Translations under genes and position numbers: made by a program
The notes under the pieces: model-generated
What the model was told of the DNA's origin: nothing
Database searches by the model: none
The model's input: the letters and a program-made list of their open reading frames with translations, nothing else
From: Mucilaginibacter sp. OK268
GTDB lineage: Bacteria > Bacteroidota > Bacteroidia > Sphingobacteriales > Sphingobacteriaceae
Assembly (NCBI RefSeq): GCF_900103125.1
Contig: NZ_FNJV01000003.1
Span: 558,001-622,000, forward strand
DNA: 64,000 nt
Direction: 5' to 3'
Shown here: in pieces, positions 26,106 to 36,212 of the stretch
Layout of the letters: the number at the start of each line of letters is the position of its first letter
How positions within the stretch are numbered: the first letter of the stretch is position 1

Positions 26106-29100
26106 TTATTGCTCGTTACGATCTCTTGCCTGGCGTGCTGCCTCTTTGGCCCGCTCCATTTCTGTATAGTCATCGGCCACTACAAAATTGTCTTCTTCAA
26201 CGCTTTCACACTCGTAAAGACGACGGCGGGTGGCTGTAGGTCTTTGCGTAGCCGCACCTTTGCTTTTAGCTTCCAGCATCTTTTGTATGATACGACCTTC
26301 ATCTGCTGCCAGGGCCTTTTGTTTTTCGGCGTCCTTTTCAATATCCCAGTACAACACCCCATCAACAAAGGTTTTTTCGGCAACGGCATAAACAGACAAT
26401 GGATCGGCCGACCATAAAACAATATCAGCGTCTTTTCCTGGCTTAATACTACCTATCCGGTTATCTACGTGCATCATTTTTGCAGGGTTCAGGGTTACCA
26501 GCTTTAAGGCGTCTTCCTCGCTCATGTGCCCGTAGGTTACCGCTTTCCCGGCTTCCTGGTTCAGGCGACGGGCCATTTCGGCATCATCAGAGTTAAAGCC
26601 TGTCACCAAACCCACTTCATGCATCAGCTTACCATTATATGGAATAGCCTCGGCCACCTCACTTTTGTATGCCCACCAGTCCGAAAATGTTGAACCGGCA
26701 ATATTATGCGCTTTCATTTTATCCGCCACTTTATAACCTTCCAGTATATGGGTAAAGGTATTAATGCGGAAACCCATGGAATCGGCTACATGCATCAGCA
26801 TATTGATCTCCGATTGTACATAGGAGTGGCAAGTGATAAAGCGTTTGTTATCCAATATCTCTACCAGGGCATCCAGCTCCAGATCCCTGCGGGTGGTACT
26901 TCCTTTTACGGCCCGGGCCGCTTTGTATTCTTTGGCGCGTGTAAAGGCATCTATATACACCTCTTCAACCCCCATGCGTGTTTGAGGAAAGCGCAGGGCA
27001 GCGTTATTAGCAGGTGCGCCATTATTGCTTCCTTTTACGTTTTCGCCCAGGGCAAATTTGATAAAGCCATCGCTGCCCGCAAATTTGATCTCCTCAGGTA
27101 ACATACCCCAGCGATGTTTAATTAATTGCGTTTGACCGCCAATGGCATTAGCCGAACCATGCAATATATGCGATGTGGTTACCCCGCCTGCCAATTGTCT
27201 GTACAGGTTGATATCCTCTGCATCAATAACATCAGCAATGCGAACTTCTGAAGTAACCGACTGCGTACCTTCGTTAATCCCTCCGGTTGCTGCAATGTGC
27301 GAGTGCTCATCAACAATACCGGCAGATATGTGCTTGCCTGTGGCATCAATTACTTTTGCTCCTGCCGATGACAGGTTTTTACCAACTGCCTTTATTTTAC
27401 CGTTTTCAATTAATACGTCAGTGTTTTTTAATATACCATCTTTTTCATTTGTCCAAACGGTACCGTTTTTTAGTAATACAGTCTCCGATTTGGGGATCTC
27501 GGTATTACCAAACGCTGTAAAAGGATAAATGACCGGCCCCACGCTTGCATTAGGTTTGGGGCTATCCTGCGGAGATCTGGATGGCGGTGCAGCACCGGTG
27601 AATGTTGCTGTCCACTTGCTCAATGATCCATCCGGAAATACAGCATCACCTTTCAATGTTACCGGTGAAACAGAAGCGATATATCCTGATAAACGAATAA
27701 TACCTTCCGGGTTTTTCTTATAATCAAAATAGATGCTTACTCTGTCGCCAGCCCTGGTGATAGTGCCGCGGGTACGGGTGCTATCTACCCCAGAACGTTT
27801 AATACTCACTTCGTATGCACCCGGCGTACCGTTGATAATTAAAGAAGTATTGGCAAAGCCTGTTCCGTTAATTAAGTAATTGCCACGCAGATCGGCAACG
27901 TTCATTTTACTTACCACATATTGGCGGCCTTCTGTCCAATTCTCATAAATAATGTTATCTGGTTTGAATAGATCGCCTGAAGTAATAATAAAGCTGGCCA
28001 GTTTACCTTTGGTCAAAGTGCCTACCTTGTCAGCTACACCAAGCATTTCTGCCGGAATGGTTGTCAATGAGTTCAGGGCTTGTTTTTCGCTAAGTCCGGA
28101 GGTGATGGCACTTCTGATATTTGTCCAAAAATCACGGGCATTAGTTAAGCCAAAGGAGGTTATGGCAAATTTCACACCTGCTTTTTCCAAAGCTCCTGGA
28201 TTGGTTGGAGCCAGTTCCCAGTTTTTTAATTGCTCATATTTAATGCTCCGGGCATCCATTGGATCTTCCACATCATAAGGTTCCGGGAAATTTATGGGGA
28301 TGATAAATTCACTGCCTGTAGCCTTTATGGCAGCAATGCGCTGATATTCCTGACCATCTGTTTTATAAATATAATGACGACCAAATTCTTTGGCTATTTT
28401 GTCTGCCCGTAAAATGCTTTGCGGATCAGTTACCTCAAAAATCTGGGGCAGGTTTTGTGTCCGGTTAAACTCATCAAGGGAAATATTGTATTCTCCTTTT
28501 TGTGTTTTATACCACTGCGCATCATAGTAGGTTTGACGCAGCAGGGCAATACTACCCATTAGTGATGATGGATAATTGGTAGCAGCCGTACCTTTATTGA
28601 AAGAATAATGTGCCGCTGCCTGATCATTCAGCATCACTAAATTGTCGCGCTCATCACCTAAGCTCACTACAACCGAAGTTCCGCGGGCAATTCCATCGTG
28701 TATGAGCGATTGCACTGTACTGAAGCCATTCTTCTTTAAATCTTCGCTCTTTACAGCATCTCCATGAAATACCGTTTTGGCATTCATTTCGGGTTTTATG
28801 GATTCATTCCAGCCATAAGCTCCCGGTTTTGTTGATACGGGCACAATGGTTCTCCCGCCAAAACCTCCGGCTCCAAAGGCTTGTCTCGGTTGTTCAGGCA
28901 TGCCATAAGTGGAATAAGCATCAATTAGTCCGGGGTAAATAAATTTCCCTTGCAGGTTAACTACGGTATATCCTTTGGGAATAGGGATATCCTTACCAAC
29001 GGCTTCAATTATCCTGTCTTTAACCAATAAGGTGCCCCCGTTTATTGTTTGATCGGCACTGCTTACTATGGTACCATTTGTAAAAGCGTATTGCCCCGGG

Positions 29101-29195
29101 CGGATATCCCACGCACCGTTAACCGGGAACGTTTCCTGCGCGTCGCAGATTTTAAGAGCAAAAAAGAGAAAGCAAAAAAGTATTGTTTTTTTCAT
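26106..29195 (-). CDS. Double-domain exported amidohydrolase (degenerate N-half, metal-binding C-half)
   Basis: With the start at the Met of MKKTILFCFLFFALKICDA (a clean signal peptide) the protein has 1029 residues; the 22 codons upstream of it look untranslated. The N-terminal half (about 25-450) is amidohydrolase-like but reads YPGLIDAYSTYGM where HxH is expected. A linker domain of about 100 residues follows (about 450-560). The C-terminal half (about 575-985) has the intact DEHSHIA (about 628), further His in ITCHSYVQ and THILEG, and an Asp in FNSDD, so it can bind metal. An imidazolonepropionase-like peptidase or deacylase activity in the periplasm is plausible. The substrate is unknown. 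Confidence 0.82.
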   Translation of the reverse strand: MKKTILFCFLFFALKICDAQETFPVNGAWDIRPGQYAFTNGTIVSSADQTINGGTLLVKDRIIEAVGKDIPIPKGYTVVNLQGKFIYPGLIDAYSTYGMPEQPRQAFGAGGFGGRTIVPVSTKPGAYGWNESIKPEMNAKTVFHGDAVKSEDLKKNGFSTVQSLIHDGIARGTSVVVSLGDERDNLVMLNDQAAAHYSFNKGTAATNYPSSLMGSIALLRQTYYDAQWYKTQKGEYNISLDEFNRTQNLPQIFEVTDPQSILRADKIAKEFGRHYIYKTDGQEYQRIAAIKATGSEFIIPINFPEPYDVEDPMDARSIKYEQLKNWELAPTNPGALEKAGVKFAITSFGLTNARDFWTNIRSAITSGLSEKQALNSLTTIPAEMLGVADKVGTLTKGKLASFIITSGDLFKPDNIIYENWTEGRQYVVSKMNVADLRGNYLINGTGFANTSLIINGTPGAYEVSIKRSGVDSTRTRGTITRAGDRVSIYFDYKKNPEGIIRLSGYIASVSPVTLKGDAVFPDGSLSKWTATFTGAAPPSRSPQDSPKPNASVGPVIYPFTAFGNTEIPKSETVLLKNGTVWTNEKDGILKNTDVLIENGKIKAVGKNLSSAGAKVIDATGKHISAGIVDEHSHIAATGGINEGTQSVTSEVRIADVIDAEDINLYRQLAGGVTTSHILHGSANAIGGQTQLIKHRWGMLPEEIKFAGSDGFIKFALGENVKGSNNGAPANNAALRFPQTRMGVEEVYIDAFTRAKEYKAARAVKGSTTRRDLELDALVEILDNKRFITCHSYVQSEINMLMHVADSMGFRINTFTHILEGYKVADKMKAHNIAGSTFSDWWAYKSEVAEAIPYNGKLMHEVGLVTGFNSDDAEMARRLNQEAGKAVTYGHMSEEDALKLVTLNPAKMMHVDNRIGSIKPGKDADIVLWSADPLSVYAVAEKTFVDGVLYWDIEKDAEKQKALAADEGRIIQKMLEAKSKGAATQRPTATRRRLYECESVEEDNFVVADDYTEMERAKEAARQARDRNEQ

Positions 29196-29385
29196 ATGTA
29201 TCGACTTAATTCTAAATTTATTAATTAAGCTCATAAAAAAAATAAATATTTTAATTATCATAGGTTTGTTACATCCAAGCAGCCATATTAAACCTTATGA
29301 ATACCATTTTTAATAAGTTTTGGGTGATAGTAACAAGGTATTATAACCGCTGAAGTTTAAGTGTTAGTCCATCAGATTAAAAGAC

Positions 29386-29418
29386 GAAGGCTTTGCTGTT
29401 AATAACAGCAAAGCCTTC
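29386..29418 (-). terminator. Terminator downstream of the first SusD gene
   Basis: A perfect 15-bp stem, GAAGGCTTTGCTGTT with AACAGCAAAGCCTTC around AAT. On the minus strand TTTTA follows shortly after. It separates the SusC/SusD pair from the amidohydrolase genes. Confidence 0.8.
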
Positions 29419-29454
29419 TGAGCAGATCACTTTTTTGAATAAGCTTACTGCTTT

Positions 29455-31323
29455 CTAATTATATCCCGGGTTTTGGATCAGCTTAAGGTTTTTATTTACC
29501 TCTGTTAAGCTAATAGGTAAAAAATACATTTTATCAAGCCATTGCCTGTTTTCGATCCCGTTATCAATTGCAGGCGTATAGGTATAATTATAAATAGTTT
29601 CGTCATGCTTGTAAGGTGACGGAGCTGTTTTACCGGGCTTTAAAGTACCGGTTACTGTTATAAAGATCAACTTTTGGCCCAGGGTAGCAGGCGCTATCAT
29701 CCAGCGACGTGCATCATGGAATCGCTGTTCTTCATAAACCATTTCAACCCTCCGCTCATTCCGGTAACGTTGCCTCAGCGCATCACCCGATTCTGTAAGG
29801 GCTGGCATCCCCGCACGGAAACGAATCTTATTGAGCCAGGTACGGGCTTCGGCATCCTGCCCTAATTCGATACAGGCTTCAGCATAATTAAATACCGCTT
29901 CAGTATACCTGAAAAACGGCCATGGAATAAATTGTTTAGTGTTATTATCTACAACGTTCGGGTCGATATCAATAAATTTGCGCACATAGTAACCGGTCCA
30001 GCTGCCGTTCCAGTTTTCGATGCTGCTTTGGCGGGTATCCAGACCAGCCAGCGTTCCTGAGCCTACCTGGTAGCTTCCGGTTTGAATTTGATTGGCAGGG
30101 TCAACATTACCAGATATCTTATCGCGGGGTTTCCATCCGGCACCATCAAACAAGATAGAAGCATAGAACCGCGGATCCCTGTTTTTATAAGGCGCAGCTT
30201 TATTGGCCGGGTTATTCCAGTCGAATTTAGTGCCATCGATGTTTTCATAGTCGCTCACTAAATTTTCAACCGGTGTATTACCTGCCCAGTTATGATAGCC
30301 ATTGGGGCCATTATTTAAACCTACATTTTCGCCGCCTTCATCTTTACCTGCAACAAAATACCGGGCAAAAATAAGTTCAGATGCCGCGGCGGCATCAACA
30401 AATTTAGCTTTACTACCACCGCCCATCGCTATAGAAATATAACTATTCTTAGCTCCATTAACAGAATCTGGAGCCGTTAAATTCAGCTTGTACCCTGTAC
30501 CGGCAGCATCTAAAACCGCTTTGGCCGCGTCTTTTGCTGCCTGCCAGCGAGCTGTCCTGTCGCCACTTATATAACCTAAAAGTTCGGGATGCGCGTAGGA
30601 ACTGATCACCGCGGATTTAGCCTTAGCAGTAGGTATATCATGCAAATCACTCGCGGCATATAACAGCACGCGTGATTTTAATGCCAGCGCCGCTGGCACA
30701 GTTGCCCTGCCAGCATCCATCGTTTTGCCGGTTAATAGGGTAATAGCACTGTCACAATCGGTGGTAATAAATTTAATACAATCGGCATAACTATTTCTCG
30801 CGGCCGAATAATCCGCTTCGTTAAGCTTATATACTTTGGTAATGAGTGGTATCCCCCCATAATACCGTACCAACTGCTGATAATAATAAGCCCGTAAAAA
30901 ATGCGACTCCCCTTGCAAGCGTTCTTTGAGTGATTGATCAATTGGGGCCTTGACCAGATTCTGCAATGCCACATTACAGGTCCTGATATGGTTATACATG
31001 CTTCCCCACTCATAGGTATTGTTTGTCCAGCCGATATTGGTTGGGCCAACAGTACCTTCGTTAATAACATTTATGCTTCTGCCTGGATGGGTAAATACGG
31101 CTTCGTCTGATAGGGAAGCCAGCTCCTGCTCATCAAAACCTCCATTGCCTAAGCCGTTATAAATTTCGTTTACAAAAGCGGCAGAAAGGGCACCATTTTT
31201 CCAGGTATCTTCAGATTGCACTTCTGTTAGGGGCTTGGTATTTAAAAAATCTTTCTTACACGAGGTAAGTAACGCGCCCGAAACAATTAATACAGTTAAA
31301 ATATGTTTGATTAAATTTTTCAT
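29455..31323 (-). CDS. SusD/RagB-family outer-membrane nutrient-binding lipoprotein
   Basis: The start is set at MKNLIKHILTVLIVSGALLTS, whose lipobox LTSC precedes KKDFLNTKPL; the frame upstream of it is not a signal sequence. The mature lipoprotein of about 600 residues has the SusD helical repeat region (FLRAYYYQQLVRYYGGIPLI) and the C-terminal RYRNERRVEMVYEEQRFHDARRW block of RagB/SusD proteins. It would cap the SusC barrel encoded 11 bases upstream and bind an oligosaccharide or peptide at the cell surface. No glycoside hydrolase is adjacent, so the ligand cannot be inferred. Confidence 0.92.
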   Translation of the reverse strand: MKNLIKHILTVLIVSGALLTSCKKDFLNTKPLTEVQSEDTWKNGALSAAFVNEIYNGLGNGGFDEQELASLSDEAVFTHPGRSINVINEGTVGPTNIGWTNNTYEWGSMYNHIRTCNVALQNLVKAPIDQSLKERLQGESHFLRAYYYQQLVRYYGGIPLITKVYKLNEADYSAARNSYADCIKFITTDCDSAITLLTGKTMDAGRATVPAALALKSRVLLYAASDLHDIPTAKAKSAVISSYAHPELLGYISGDRTARWQAAKDAAKAVLDAAGTGYKLNLTAPDSVNGAKNSYISIAMGGGSKAKFVDAAAASELIFARYFVAGKDEGGENVGLNNGPNGYHNWAGNTPVENLVSDYENIDGTKFDWNNPANKAAPYKNRDPRFYASILFDGAGWKPRDKISGNVDPANQIQTGSYQVGSGTLAGLDTRQSSIENWNGSWTGYYVRKFIDIDPNVVDNNTKQFIPWPFFRYTEAVFNYAEACIELGQDAEARTWLNKIRFRAGMPALTESGDALRQRYRNERRVEMVYEEQRFHDARRWMIAPATLGQKLIFITVTGTLKPGKTAPSPYKHDETIYNYTYTPAIDNGIENRQWLDKMYFLPISLTEVNKNLKLIQNPGYN

Positions 31324-31334
31324 GGTTTTCGTTA

Positions 31335-34300
31335 TTAAAAGGTTACTCTGATACCGGTGTTTAAAATTCTTGACTGCGGATAATACTGTCCGCTGCCTGA
31401 AAGTGATTCCGGATCCCATATTTTCAATTGATCCCAGGTAAGCAGGTTAAGACCGCTTACATACACCCTTAAATTGCTCATTCCTATTTTTTGAGCTATT
31501 TGGCCGGGCAGGTTATAACCCAGTTCCACATTTTTTAAGCGGAGATAGTTGGTGCTTCTGTAGAAATAAGTACTGGGATTGTTATTAACCGAATACCAGG
31601 TATCGCCCCGGTTGGCTATCCGCGGGTCAACGCTGCTTGGTTTATCCACAGACCAGCGATGGTCATAAGTGTATTGGAGGTAATTCCCAATATCGCCAGA
31701 TTCTGTATTGATAGGCAGATAACCGCCTGTAGCACCCTGGAATAATATCGACAGGTCAAAGTTTTTATATTGTAGGTTGAGAGAGAAACCACCTGTAAAT
31801 GTTGGTGTAATACCTCTGTTGAGCCGTTCGCGGTCATCACCGTTAATTTTACCATCGCCGTTAACGTCCTTGAATTTCAGGTCACCAGGTTTAAGCTGCG
31901 GAGTTAGCCCGCTGTAATCTAACTTATTGGCATTAATTTCGGCCTGATCTTTAAACACACCGTCTGAAATGTATAAAAGCGGTGCGCCGATAGGATGTCC
32001 TGTGGCAAACTGATATGGTGGTGCACCAGGTGCTTCATCCTGGAATATAATTTTGTTTTGGGCATACCCACCGTTGATGCTTACATTATATCTGAGTTCA
32101 CCTATCTTCCCTTTATACCCTATCTTAAACTCATAACCCTTATTATTAACCTTGCCTATATTTTCGGGAGGTAAAAGATTGCTTATGCCCGTACTTGCCG
32201 GTGTAGATCCCTGCCGTTCCCAAAGTATATTGGTTCGCTTGTTATAGAAATAATCAAATTCAAAATTAATACGGCCTTCGAGTAGCTCCCCTTCTAAACC
32301 GATATCATAATTATTGGCTACTTCCCAGGTAAAATTAGGATTAGGTACCCTAAGCTCATATAAGGATTTGGTTACCTGATTATTAAATATGTAACTACCG
32401 AAACCATAGGTTGACAGGTATTGATTTTCTTGCAACGTGTTATTGAAATATGGCTCAGCCCCCATTTGTCCATATGAGGCGCGGATCTTTAAGTAATTGA
32501 TGGCCTTAAAGTTGCTTTTCCAGAAATCTTCCTGCGATATGTTATAGCCTAACAATAAGCCGGGGAAAAATCCAAAACGGTGTGCTGCCGGGAAAATATA
32601 TGACCCGTCATAACGCCATAAAAACTCCGCCAGGTACTTTTGCTTATAGTTGTAGGCTGCTCTGCCAAAATAACTTAACCGCGCCCGCTCATAAGCACCG
32701 CCTGAATTATCTTTTTCCGCGTCGCCACCGGCAAATAACTGGTCAACATCTGGCGAAAGAAAATAACGGCGATAGGCGCTAAAATAATCATCACTGATGG
32801 TTTCACGTGTTACGGCTGCCATCAGGTTAATGGTATGATCACCAAAAGTACGGTCGTAATTAACAAAACCACCCAATAAAACATTCAGTTTATTTTCATC
32901 GCTTTGCGATAACCGCGGATCGGTAAAAGTAGAGCGTACACTAGGTGTAAGTACAGGGGTTTTGCCATCTGCTTCATATGATTTATGATCCCAGTAATAC
33001 AACGTCCATGGTGTCGACCATACCTTGTTACGCTGTATAAATTTATCGATAGAAGCTGTACCTGTCAGTTTTAAGCCCTCCACTCCCGGGATTTGTAATT
33101 CTACCTTTCCGTTGGTTTGAAAATAATCTCTTCTGTCCCTGTTATAACCCGTTTTGTTGGTTGTAATTACGATAGGGTTCTGACCGTTCTCGATATCCGG
33201 GCCAGGTAAACCGTTGGGCCAAACCTCCTGTTCTGTTGGTTTACCACGCATCAGCATCCGGAATATAGATCCTGCACTTTGTGTGGGAAAATTTCTGGCC
33301 TCCTCACGTGCAGTTACGCCAATACTGGTATTGATATACTTATTTACCTTGGCATCCAGGTTTACGCGAAAGTCATACTGCTTATAGCCGGTCGCCGAAT
33401 TTTTATAATAACCATCTTGGCTGGTATAACCCAGGGAAGTCAGGAATTTAACATTTTCAGATCCACCATTAAGTTGAAGATTGTGGCGGCTTTGGGGCGA
33501 CCATGTTTTTAGTGTGGTACCAAACCAATCGGTATTGGGATGACCAAGAGGATCTGAACCATCTCGGTATTTTTGTATATCGGCAGGTTGAAAAGCAGCG
33601 TTAATTACTTTACCACTCTGTTGCTTGTAACTACCAGCTGTGTTAAAAGCCGACCATGCAGCACCCCATTCAGATACAGGTGTATCGCTATTGTATAAAG
33701 TAATTTCATTATTCAACGTGGCGTACTCGGCAGCACTGGACATTTTGGGTATTACAGTTGCCTGCGCAAAGCCCTGGTTAAAATCATACGACAATTGTGT
33801 TTTTCCTGATTTACCGTGCTTGGTGGTGATCAGAATTACACCATTTGCCGCCCTTGAACCATAAATCGCGGCTGATGCGTCCTTTAAAACCGATATGCTT
33901 TCTACATCGGCCGGATTTAAACGCTCTAAACCTCCGGCCCTGTCTGGTACACCATCAATAACCACAAGGGCATCACTGTTACCCAGGCTGTTTGTTCCGC
34001 GGATGTGGATAGCAGAGCCATCATAGCCAGGTTCGCCGCTGGATTGTACGGCTGTAACTCCGGGTAAACGCCCGGCCAGCGTATTTGATAAATTTACCGT
34101 AGGCGACTTTTCCAGATCGGCCCCTTTTACAGATGCCACAGCACCGGTAACAGTTACCTTTTTCTGAACGCCATAGCCCACAACTATAACCTCGGTGAGG
34201 CCTTTTGAGGAGGCTTGCAGTTTAATATTAAAGGCATTTTTCCCATTAACAGGAATCTCTAAAGTATTGTAACCAATGTAGGTTATCACCAAAACGCCAT

Positions 34301-34604
34301 CATCAGGAGCAGTGATAGTAAAGTTTCCCTTAACATCGGTTACAGTGCCGTTATTGCTACCCTTAACCATGACCGATACACCGATCAATTTCTCACCTGT
34401 AGCCTGATCGCTTACATTACCGGATACTTTTATAGGGGTATTTATGTTATTTTTTCTTCCCGATATGGTTTTTGGCAATATTTTCCGGGTATTAGTAACA
34501 CCCGCATAGGATAGCGGTGCAAATATCAGAACTATTAATATTTGGTACAGAACAGTTTTACAAACTTTTAGCAGGGGGGTATTCCTATCCAAATTGTGTT
34601 TCAT
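31335..34604 (-). CDS. SusC/RagA-family TonB-linked outer-membrane transporter
   Basis: 1089 residues: a signal peptide (about 15-35), a carboxypeptidase-D-like domain (about 58-135, VSGNVSDQATGEKLIGVSVM), the TonB-box-like segment EVIVVGYG, a plug domain (about 145-260, with VVIDGVPDRAGG and SISVLKDASAAIYGSRAANG) and a 22-strand barrel ending in NTGIRVTF. It imports a ligand delivered by the SusD partner, driven by TonB. It has no N-terminal STN domain, unlike the SusC at 42927-46262, so it is not expected to signal to an anti-sigma factor. Its 5' end faces a 612-base divergent spacer with two palindromes. Confidence 0.94.
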   Translation of the reverse strand: MKHNLDRNTPLLKVCKTVLYQILIVLIFAPLSYAGVTNTRKILPKTISGRKNNINTPIKVSGNVSDQATGEKLIGVSVMVKGSNNGTVTDVKGNFTITAPDDGVLVITYIGYNTLEIPVNGKNAFNIKLQASSKGLTEVIVVGYGVQKKVTVTGAVASVKGADLEKSPTVNLSNTLAGRLPGVTAVQSSGEPGYDGSAIHIRGTNSLGNSDALVVIDGVPDRAGGLERLNPADVESISVLKDASAAIYGSRAANGVILITTKHGKSGKTQLSYDFNQGFAQATVIPKMSSAAEYATLNNEITLYNSDTPVSEWGAAWSAFNTAGSYKQQSGKVINAAFQPADIQKYRDGSDPLGHPNTDWFGTTLKTWSPQSRHNLQLNGGSENVKFLTSLGYTSQDGYYKNSATGYKQYDFRVNLDAKVNKYINTSIGVTAREEARNFPTQSAGSIFRMLMRGKPTEQEVWPNGLPGPDIENGQNPIVITTNKTGYNRDRRDYFQTNGKVELQIPGVEGLKLTGTASIDKFIQRNKVWSTPWTLYYWDHKSYEADGKTPVLTPSVRSTFTDPRLSQSDENKLNVLLGGFVNYDRTFGDHTINLMAAVTRETISDDYFSAYRRYFLSPDVDQLFAGGDAEKDNSGGAYERARLSYFGRAAYNYKQKYLAEFLWRYDGSYIFPAAHRFGFFPGLLLGYNISQEDFWKSNFKAINYLKIRASYGQMGAEPYFNNTLQENQYLSTYGFGSYIFNNQVTKSLYELRVPNPNFTWEVANNYDIGLEGELLEGRINFEFDYFYNKRTNILWERQGSTPASTGISNLLPPENIGKVNNKGYEFKIGYKGKIGELRYNVSINGGYAQNKIIFQDEAPGAPPYQFATGHPIGAPLLYISDGVFKDQAEINANKLDYSGLTPQLKPGDLKFKDVNGDGKINGDDRERLNRGITPTFTGGFSLNLQYKNFDLSILFQGATGGYLPINTESGDIGNYLQYTYDHRWSVDKPSSVDPRIANRGDTWYSVNNNPSTYFYRSTNYLRLKNVELGYNLPGQIAQKIGMSNLRVYVSGLNLLTWDQLKIWDPESLSGSGQYYPQSRILNTGIRVTF

Positions 34605-35216
34605 AGCTTTTTAAAATTAGTTAATACTTAATTTGTGTAATAAGATGTGTAGATTCTTTCAGGAGGAAATCAACATGTAATGGCCTCCCTGACATTACAT
34701 AATCGTTTTAGCTCATTTTTCCATAGGCAATTGTTTTAGTTTATTTTTTACTAATTGGTTAATTCAATAAAAAGGCTGATATAAGCGATACCCGGTATAC
34801 GGGTGTCTGGGCAAGGGCAAATAATATCACGTCCTGATACTCTGGGATTTGAGTAAGAGGGTGCTGTGTACTAATTGCTGTTTCTGATAAAAAGTTGATA
34901 AGTGCACTTTATCAACCAGGAATTACCAGGTAAATGTTTAATTATCAATAGGTTCTAAGGGACAATAATTGTCCTAATAACACTTCTTTAATTGGCAGAG
35001 CTAATATAATAATATTTAAATAAGTTGTACCCCGGATAAGAATATTAATAAATCATGGAAAATATTTACGCTAAGGAAAGCCGGTAGATATCTTTATTAA
35101 AAGTTGATTATGACAAAACAGCATGCTTTTTTAATGGATTTACGCGGAATGCGGAAATTATTACAGCCTTTTTTAATGGGTTCATTTATTGATGGCTAAT
35201 GTTTGAAAGGATTTAT
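34605..35216. promoter_or_regulatory. Divergent spacer with two perfect palindromes
   Basis: Between the SusC gene and the serine protease gene lie GTTGATAA / TTATCAAC (34894-34916, enclosing GTGCACT) and GGACAAT A ATTGTCC (34960-34974). ACCCGGTATACGGGT (about 34791-34806) is a third, shorter one. These are candidate operators; no matching regulator gene is nearby. No coding region is supported in these 612 bases. Confidence 0.4.
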
Positions 35217-36140
35217 ATGGATCAGTATTCTTCGACCATTATTAATGCCGTAGAGAAAGTTAAAACGGCAGTGGTCAAAATCGAACTTTTTAAACAACAA
35301 AAAGGCAAAGAACAACCGATTGGCTCAGGCTCTGGTTTCTTGTTTTCTTCAGATGGGTATCTTTTCACCAACAGCCATGTGGTGCAACAGGCAGAGATAA
35401 TTAAAGTTAAAATGCATGATGGAACTACGCATGTGGCTACCCTGGTAGGTCAGGATCAGGATACAGATCTGGCTATACTAAAAATATCGGCCTCTGATTT
35501 TATACCGGTTCACATGGGCGACTCTGAAGTCCTGGCAATAGGTCAATTGGTTATAGCCATTGGAAACCCATTAGGTTTTCAGCATACCGTAACGGCGGGC
35601 GTTGTAAGCGCCCTTGGCCGAACACTTCAAGGTCAAAACGGGCGATTGATGGACAGCATGATCCAGACAGACGCGGCTTTAAATCCGGGAAATTCCGGTG
35701 GCCCGCTGATCAATACAGACGGAGAAGTAATTGGAGTGAACACTGCCACGATAAGTGGAGCCCAGGGCTTATGTTTTGCTATCAGTATCAATACAGCAAA
35801 AGATATAGCCAGCCAGCTGATACGTTTTGGAAAGGTTAAAAGGGCTTATCTGGGTTTGGTGCTGCAACAAATAGATATTGTGCCCAAACTAAGAGCAATA
35901 GCCGAAGTATCGAATAAACAGGCTTTGTTTATTTCTGATGTTGCGAAGGGAAGCCCTGCAGACAAAGCCGGCATTCAAAGCGGGGATATCTTATTTTCAT
36001 TTAATGATGTGGCCATTGAAAGTTCAGATACGCTTTTTAAGTTGTTATCTGAAGAAAAAATAGGGCAATTTCAGTTTATAGGTATCTTAAGGAACAATTA
36101 TAAAACTGAGTTTCGTGTTACACCTATTCAAAAAAATTAA
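35217..36140 (+). CDS. S1C-family (trypsin/PDZ) serine protease without signal peptide
   Basis: The start is placed at the second ATG because GAAAGGA lies five bases before it; the ATG 18 bases upstream is the only alternative, and a stop precedes both. The 307-residue protein is DegP/HtrA-like, with the triad His54 (TNSHVV), Asp84 (DTDLAIL) and Ser160 (GNSGGPL), and one PDZ domain (about 210-300, with VAKGSPADKAGIQSGDILF). No hydrophobic N-terminus exists in either version, so this HtrA relative is predicted to stay in the cytoplasm. Its partner or substrate is unknown. It is convergent with the COG4299 gene and shares a bidirectional terminator with it. Confidence 0.9.
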   Translation: MDQYSSTIINAVEKVKTAVVKIELFKQQKGKEQPIGSGSGFLFSSDGYLFTNSHVVQQAEIIKVKMHDGTTHVATLVGQDQDTDLAILKISASDFIPVHMGDSEVLAIGQLVIAIGNPLGFQHTVTAGVVSALGRTLQGQNGRLMDSMIQTDAALNPGNSGGPLINTDGEVIGVNTATISGAQGLCFAISINTAKDIASQLIRFGKVKRAYLGLVLQQIDIVPKLRAIAEVSNKQALFISDVAKGSPADKAGIQSGDILFSFNDVAIESSDTLFKLLSEEKIGQFQFIGILRNNYKTEFRVTPIQKN

Positions 36141-36160
36141 TTGGTGAATATCTTTATCTA

Positions 36161-36199
36161 AAATCGACTGTTTGGAAAACTTTCCAGACAGTCGATTTA
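36161..36199. terminator. Bidirectional terminator between convergent genes
   Basis: AAATCGACTGTTTGGAAA pairs with TTTCCAGACAGTCGATTT at 17 of 18 positions around two bases, flanked by A-rich and T-rich ends. It serves the serine protease gene (plus) and the utilization locus (minus). Confidence 0.85.
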
Positions 36200-36212
36200 A
36201 TGTAGTTATACA

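Noticed and set aside
26706..27101. 131-codon plus-strand frame inside the double-domain amidohydrolase
   Set aside because: It is antisense to the metal-binding half of a well-supported gene.
35199..35216. Upstream ATG as the start of the serine protease
   Set aside because: The ATG at 35217 has GAAAGGA at good distance, and the six extra residues add no family-conserved sequence.
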